Origin: Archilochus colubris
Taxonomy: Eukaryota; Chordata; Aves; Apodiformes; Trochilidae
Reading direction: 5' to 3'
Assembly (NCBI GenBank): GCA_023079485.1
Contig: CM041083.1
Location: 154,832,552 to 154,896,551, forward strand
Length of the DNA stretch: 64,000 nt
Shown one piece after another: positions 57,652 through 64,000 of the stretch (within the stretch, counting starts at the first letter, position 1; every line of letters starts with the position of its first letter). Under the pieces are notes generated by a model. The model had not been told where the DNA came from. It saw only the letters and a program-made list of their open reading frames with translations, and ran no database searches. The position numbers and the translations under genes are program-made.

Positions 57652-58263
57652 TGTATGACAGCTAAGCAATCCCGACTTGTGGAAAACCATTCTACAACTT
57701 GGCAAGTTATAGAGAAGGGTATGCTTATTCAGCGCTGGGTGCACAAGGGGATAATTCCTCTGAAGTCTGTGTGCACCAATCTGAAAATCAGGCTTTTTTT
57801 ATACACACTAAAGTTTTACATATTCATTAGATTTCACAATATGCCTATACATACGCATTACCTACTCCCGCTTTGTATTAAAATTAGTCCCAAGAGGTCA
57901 TTTTCATAATCTCCTCCCCCTACACTTGTATAGTGTCTCCTGGAGACCATTACCAGGTCTCCAGGTAATGGGGTTGTGGGGGTGAAGTAAAGATGAAGCA
58001 AAGGTCTTTCTCTGGGTAAACTTTTCACCTTTTCTCCAGGCATGTGCATTTCTTCAGTCTTTAGCCAAGCCCACAACATGTTCTGTTTCTTATCTCAAGG
58101 TTGCTATAGTTATCAGTTTAGCACATATATTTCCTTAATAAGGTGATGACTACCTAAACAATTTCTTAGCTTCTATTAAACAAGCATTCTGTGTTAGCTT
58201 CTGTCAGGTCAGTGTGACCCCTAGACAATTACTAGCAGGCATTTTATATTAACCCTTCCATCA
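57652..58263 (-). mobile_element. 3' LTR of an endogenous retrovirus, minus strand
   Basis: Read on the minus strand it starts TGATGGAAGGGTTAATAT at 58263, directly after a polypurine tract. It has a TATA box GTATAAAAAAAG (57804-57793) and an AATAAG polyadenylation hexamer (57729-57724) preceded by TGCACCCAGCGC. It ends GCTTAGCTGTCATACA at 57652. The order U3-R-U5 is complete, about 610 bp. Internal retroviral sequence lies on the U3 side, so this is the 3' LTR of a provirus whose 5' part is lost. The class is not settled; the style is that of avian class II (ERVK-like) elements. Confidence 0.7.
57935..57971. other. Overlapping inverted repeats in the LTR U3
   Basis: Three short perfect hairpins share arms. 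GTCTCC/GGAGAC is at 57935-57940 and 57942-57947, GGAGACC/GGTCTCC at 57942-57948 and 57956-57962, and CCATTACC/GGTAATGG at 57947-57954 and 57964-57971. They cannot all form at once. They could be a dimeric protein site in the U3 enhancer or chance. Confidence 0.6.
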
Positions 58264-58620
58264 ATCCCCCCTCTCTCTATTCAGTTAGTAACCCTTACAT
58301 CAATCTCATTTACATCAATGCTGTGCTGTATACAACCACTGGCTTCAATCACTAGTAGAAAGACTAAAGCTCTCCTGACTTTTTCTGCATCTCTTATGGA
58401 TTTGTTTCATCAGCTGTTTTAGATCTGTCTTGTTACGCTTTGTGCTATCACACAGTCTTTCAATGTGATAATTTTTTTGTCATTATCATAATCAGGCTAC
58501 TTCATTGTCAAGGTTCTGTAATTTAATAACTTAGTATGACTCAGACTATGCCACCACAGTCTTTTCCAGAAGTTGTTACAATGCTTTAAGTCTAGTTTCT
58601 CAGGGGTTTTGGATGCTTTA
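58264..58620 (-). mobile_element. Internal 3' remnant of the same retrovirus with polypurine tract
   Basis: Immediately upstream of the LTR (minus strand) lies AGAGAGAGGGGGGAT (58278-58264), a typical polypurine tract that primes plus-strand synthesis. The ~340 bases beyond it would be the end of env and its 3' flank, but all frames are broken and no protein can be recognised. The outer limit is not visible, and 58620 is a guess. Confidence 0.5.
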
Positions 58621-60491
58621 TCTTGTTGTTACAGGACAAGAAATTAGAGGTGCATCAGTTTAATACTCTACAAGTAGATATTTCAGATGAGAATGTTTTC
58701 AGTCTGATTTATTCTGTGTGCTTATATAAGAATAAGATTAGTCTTTCTCAGGAAATGCTTATTTATCTCCAAAGAAAATGATTAGTGAATCTGTAAATGA
58801 ATGTATTACTGCAATTGTAAATCCACTTCAACTCATGCTTCGAAGTTGAAACTGAATTATAAATTTCTTGAACTCCTGCAGATAGAACTTTTTTGACATT
58901 ACTATGGTACTAGAGGTGTAGCAGCCTGACAGGAAAAGATTTGCTGTGAATCATCATCTACTGAGACATTATATTTTCTTCTAAAAATATCTCTGTGAAG
59001 GGAATATTGTTATTTAGAATGAGTAAATAAGAATCAAAAATTTTCCTCTTTCCTGTGTGATCTTCAGGGTTACCTTGCTTTGTCTGCTGGATAGTCAGAT
59101 ACCAGATATATTGACTTATTCTTAATTTTTATGCTTATGCTTATATTTAATGATTTAATCACTGACAGTCTGTGTATTTTCTCTTTCCTATGTGTAATTC
59201 CCTCTTATAACTACATATAAATAGATGTTTTTGTTAAAAAACTTAACTTGTTTGTGTAATTTTATTTTTTCACGAAGAAACATAGACACTGAAAAAAGAT
59301 TACAAATGAAATAACTATTTCATATATCCATTCTATAGGCCCCTTTGATTCTCAAATTTCACCTAGGCATAGATTTAGAGGGGGTTTATAATTACCATAT
59401 TTTTCTTGTTTTTTGGTCTGGAATGTTAGTTATTACTTATATTTTAAAAAGTAGGAAATACCAAATTTCAAAGATAATATAAGTAAGACAAACGGAATTC
59501 ATTAAAAATCACTTTACTGAGGTTTTTGTGAAATTAAATTATTTACAGGAGTGTCCTTCCTTCCTACAATATTGTATTTCTTGATTCTTGTGATATCAGG
59601 GAAGATAGGTCTAAGGTTTTCCCTACTGAGAGTAGGGAGTTACTCAGTTTTGTTTGGTTTGGTTTTTTTTCATCTAAAAGTACTCTCTTCTACTTTCTAT
59701 TCAGAAAAGAAATACTGGTGTAATTTTGCTAACATGTGGTTAGTCCTAGGAAGATTCTGTTTGAGGTCATTCTGGGTAACTGGAACCATTTGTCCCAGAA
59801 GTATTTTAAAGTCGCTGGGTCAAGACAACTATCCCAGTCATAGCTTGAATCTATGTCAAGAAAAAACTTCCCCTACATGAGACTGTGTTTCTCTATTTTG
59901 GTTTCTATGAAAATAAAATCCAGACATGTTGACAATAAGAATATTTTAAGAATATTCTTTAGTAAAATGAGGCCATAAATTTTATTACAAGGCATATAGG
60001 AGTCTGACTCTCCCCATTCCCCACTGCCTAGCTGCAGTAGTTTCAAGCTTTTGGCTTTTGGTTTTTTCTTCTCAAAATCTGTGGCTTCATGTTTGCTCCT
60101 TATTTATAATCTTTTGCATAAATCTAAGAGCAGGAGGATTATACATGGTTGTATGATCTGTCTGAACCTTTCAGAGCTAGAACATGTAAAGATAGTATTT
60201 ATTCTATAATACCTCAGGCTCTTCTTACTTGTTATAGAAATTCTTAACTACTTGAACATATCTTACATACCAGGAATCATCTTTATGTATGTAAATAGAT
60301 ATTTTTAATTTGGAGCTTGTCTTCTCTAAATATGTACATGTAGGCACATGGGACAAGAAGCAAAACTGCGCAGACTGTGCAATCGTTCGGCTGCTGTTCT
60401 CTAATGGAATAATGAGCTAAGAAATCATAGTAAAGAAGTTATGTAGATGGAGGGGAAAAATTATATTAATAGCTAAAAATATTGTGGGATC

Positions 60492-60554
60492 TTGGTTTTT
60501 TGTTTTGGTTTGTTTTGGTTTTAGTTTTTTGGTTTTTTTTTTTTTTTTTTTTTT
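60492..60554. repeat. GTTTT/GGTTTT repeat and poly-T
   Basis: GGTTTTGTTTT-type units running into about 22 T. It could also be read as an A-rich tail on the minus strand. Confidence 0.88.
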
Positions 60555-63008
60555 ACTTTAAAAGCCCTAGATATGTTTTATCTGCTTCCTCAGAAAATGC
60601 ATTTGTAAATTTTTTCCTGAAAATACTTTTCAATTTTTATATAATTTTAGTAGCCAGATTTCTGTGTATTTTTAATGACAAGATGCCATGCCTAATAACA
60701 ATTTTGATAGGTATATGCCCAAGTTAGTTAAAACTGATTTGCTCTTTTTTAATGTCTTGACTTTTTGAAAAATCTCAGGAAAAGAACTCATGTCCTTCAA
60801 AGGCTTAAATAGCTTCCAGAAGGAGGCATATGCCAGTTTACCAGATTGAAATGCTAGACAGTTTGCACTGTTTTACCTCTTAAATCACATAGCAGAATAA
60901 TGTAGTTGTGTAATATATGGGTTATCTAGGTCACCAGAAAGTGTGGTGGTATACTTAATCTGTCACAGAAAATTCTACATAAACATTTTGTAAGAAGTCT
61001 CAGGTAAGACTAAAAACCTGGCAGGCATTCACTTTATTAGATCTAAGAAATTTCCCCAGGTCTTAAATGAAGCATAATCCATATCTATGCAGGGAAAAAA
61101 TAAATCTTTCTGTGATATAATCTGCAGAAAAGATCTTCATTTTTAGTCTTTAATTCTGCAGAACCACTCAGAGAAACTTATGTAATTGATGAAGAAAGCA
61201 TCTGAGGTGATGTGGAGGGAGTGCGTGCAGAGAAACAAGTTAAAGGAACAGAAGATGAGAGGAGAACCTTAATAACCAGTTAGCAGAGGCCTCTGAATGT
61301 GTAAGAAGAAGCCTGGGTCCTGAGTCTAATTTCCTCCACTGGGAAATAATGTCAAAATACAAGTTTTTGTTAATGTCATTCTGAAAGAGACCAAGACATG
61401 GCCACCTCAGAAATTAAGTTTCGGAATGTGATCAAAATGTTTTCTTTCCTAAATCAAACTCACTCAAATGACTATTAACTTTTCAGGTCATATTGCAGTT
61501 TACATAATTGTCTGATGCTAATATATAATAGTCAGAAATATTTTGATACACTGCATTTTTTTTCTTTATGACTCATACTTGATGTCTTGATATTTATCAC
61601 AGATTCAGCTGCACGCTCTAGCTGTAGAGTTTGTGCCCACTTTACTGGTTAAACGGAATATTTTTAGTAACAATTTACTTTACAGTGGTTACTCTGTGCC
61701 CTTGCATTTTTTAGTTTCTTTCTTTATTATTTTTTTATGATGAGAAAAAAAGCAAGGCGTGTTATTTTCATGATTTTCTATGATGTACGCTCTGCCTGTC
61801 TCCATGATATACTTATGATTAAAGCCGGTTCAAACTATTTACAAGCCTTTTTCTAATTTGAAAGGACTCAGATACATTGTATTTAATATTAAAATTTAGA
61901 TCCCTTAGGGAAATTAAGAAATTATTTGTTCTCAGTATGGAGAACAGGTACCTTCCCTACTACGATGAAAGAAGACTGTTGTTTGTGAAAATCTGTCTAA
62001 TGTCTACTGATAACTACACACAAGGTCTGTGCTGTCAGAAATCATATCCTCTATAATTTGGGAATTCTACAATGGTGGATGTAATAGGAATGTGAGTTTT
62101 GGCTGTTATGTAAAACAAGCATCACATTCCTCAGCTATGTATCTATACTTTGATATTCATCATTGATTTCAAAGTGAAGAATATGAAAGCAGGTCAGGAA
62201 TTCAAAGTTATTTCTTTTTCCTGACAACTTTGAATTAACTTCTGCCTTCTGTTCACCCTCTATATTCTCCAGAGTGTCTGTGAACATGCACATGGTTTTG
62301 ATTTCATTCATGCCTTCACATGAAAATAAATTGTTGACAATAAATACTCAAATAAGGACTACTTTATTGCTTGGCTGCATTTATACCTACATAGGAATGT
62401 AAATGAGATAGAAAAAATAGATATGCATCCTTGTCTGCATATACAGTGTGCTGAGTAGTGGAAGGGCACAAGGGAGTGTAACTTTTTTTGAGTCTTGCAT
62501 CCCTTATAAGTTGAGGATTCTCTAGAACTAAAACTTATTTTCTGGGCTATGATGTGCTATCACTCCCATAAGAAGCTCCTGGCCCTGTTTTTTATTTCAC
62601 AGAAGAGGCATAGCCATACACAAAGTTGCCAGCCCTAAACCAAAAATGGTCCTAAGTGTAAGTCCTTATATGATATTTTTAGCCAAGATGGTAGCATCAG
62701 TAGCATCATTGTTTAAGTTTACTTCAGTTGTTTAGTAAGAGTGTATTCAGTCTATAATAAAACTACTTCCTACCAAATGGAAGACATGGGAGTAATCTTT
62801 CTGATTCACACTCAGTCTTTGAGGACCAGTTTCCAGGTAATATTTTTCCTTCCCAGAAGAGAGAATTCACTTGAATGCCAGGGTTCTGTAGCTATGAAAA
62901 TATAGAGTATATAGACAGTATGTATGAGCATAGACCTGCTTTACAGCTTCTTATATATGGATTCCAAGTATGATTACTGGAATTATTCATGCACTGAAAT
63001 GAAGCTGA

Positions 63009-63030
63009 CTAATTAATTAATTAATTAATT
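63009..63030. repeat. (TTAA)n microsatellite
   Basis: Five perfect TTAA/AATT units. Confidence 0.9.
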
Positions 63031-63384
63031 TCTAAACAGATACAAGAAGTAAGCTTTCAAGTCTGCATTTTTTGTGTATGAATGTGATTAGAAGACAATT
63101 CATTAGAATCAATACATTAAAAATTATACAAACAGTGCATGCATCAGAACCACAGTATTCGTCTGATTCAGGAAGTCATGAAGCAGGAATGCCTGTAATA
63201 TTAAAACCAATGCATTTAAAGCCTCAGCAACTACCCATTGTTGGAATATCAAAGTAAGCAGTTCCATCAACACACTCTGGAAAAGTTAAAATGTTACTCT
63301 ATAAAGGTGAATTTTATTAAAAATACCTCTGTATGCTAAAAAAATACAGCAAAGATGAAACCAGTGAAACAAACAGTCAGAAGT

Positions 63385-64000
63385 CTAGGGTGGATTGAAA
63401 ACTAGCTGAATGATTGACACCAGGTGGTCATCATCAGAGGTACAGGATCTACTCAGATGCCAGTGACCAGCCATGAACCCCAGGGATTAATACTGAATAT
63501 AGTTCTGTTTAACCTGTTCATTAATATCTGGATGATGGGATAGACTGAACACTAAGAAATTTAGTAGGCCAAACTGAAAGTACTGGCTGATACACCAGAG
63601 AGTTGTGCTGTCATTGACAGGGACCTGACCAAGCTGGAGAAATGGAGGGGCAGGAATGTCATGAAATTCAACAAGGGCAAGTGCAAAGTCCTGCACCTGA
63701 GGGAGAACAACTCCAAGCACCACTACATACTGAAGACCATCCAGCTGGATAGTACCCTGACAGAAAAGGACCTGAAAGTCACAGTGGATGCTGAGTGGAA
63801 CATGAAGCAGATTATGTGCTCTTGTTGCAAAACAGGCCAGTGGTATCCCCAGCTACATTAGGCAAAGGATACTGGGCAGGTTGAAGGAGGTGACCCTACC
63901 TTTATGTTTAGTGCTGGTGAGGTTACACCTGCAGTACAGTGTCCAGTTCTGGATTCCTCAGAAAGATATGTACATAGTAGAGAAAGTCCAATAAAGAGCC
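63385..64000 (+). mobile_element. CR1 LINE, plus strand, runs off the window
   Basis: It starts within the reverse-transcriptase region: TGGATTGAAAACTAGCTGAA, CCCAGGGATTAATACTGAAT, CATTAATATCTGGATGATGG. The catalytic aspartate segment after it is absent or decayed. It then continues through MKFNKGKCKVLHLRENNSKH (63661-63720), TEKDLKVTVDAEWNMKQI and the leucine/tyrosine-rich block GEVTPAVQCPVLDSS near the end. The 3' part lies beyond position 64000. Frame breaks make it non-functional. Confidence 0.88.

Larger units (their letters stand above)
58621..63384. other. Long AT-rich non-coding stretch
   Basis: About 4.8 kb with no gene or interspersed repeat recognised, apart from simple repeats listed next. 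More of the provirus could be hidden in the first few hundred bases. Confidence 0.45.

Noticed and set aside
1..64000. A complete novel biological system (defence locus, gene cluster, CRISPR or similar)
   Set aside because: Nothing of this kind is visible. The window is eukaryotic repeat-rich DNA with at most a few scattered exons.

Overview
This looks like a gene-poor, AT-rich piece of a bird nuclear genome. The main evidence is the number of CR1 LINE fragments: about 18 pieces on both strands, roughly 8 kb in total by my estimate. Most are 5'-truncated, and many end in the short CATAGAAT/ATTCTATG-type repeat typical of avian CR1. LTR families with a bird-like sequence style support the same reading. 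I saw no bacterial or viral gene organisation, CRISPR array, rRNA or tRNA. I could not assign a species.

Layout. 1-11 kb: an ERVL-type LTR on the + strand (1746-2842), a small solo LTR with a GTGG target-site duplication (3367-3635), a CR1 nested inside another CR1 (9030-9985) and a CpG-rich LTR (10117-10751). 11-21 kb: a second LTR type with a GA microsatellite (16300-17454) and two CR1 copies, the second (20014-20680) the best preserved in the window. 24-33 kb: CR1 fragments and a three-layer nest at 29958-31425. 36-38 kb: a possible LTR and two CR1 pieces. 48.3-50.4 kb: two long CR1s arranged tail to tail. 55-58.6 kb: a CR1 end, an inverted copy of the ERVL-type LTR, and the 3' end of another endogenous retrovirus (polypurine tract plus LTR). 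63.4 kb to the end: a CR1 that runs out of the window.

Possible genes. I recognise no named gene. The best coding candidate is an internal exon on the minus strand at 41199-41380. It has a good polypyrimidine tract, an AG acceptor, a GT donor and an open frame of protein-like composition. Weaker exon-like segments, also on the minus strand, lie at 56229-56441, 21163-21423 and 16028-16177. They could belong to one minus-strand gene with introns of many kilobases, but nothing here proves they are joined. The rest reads as intron or intergenic DNA with microsatellites and old repeat debris.

All family names come from reading the sequence and from general knowledge of avian repeats. No database search was run. 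Element ends are good to about 10-30 bases unless a target-site duplication is stated.
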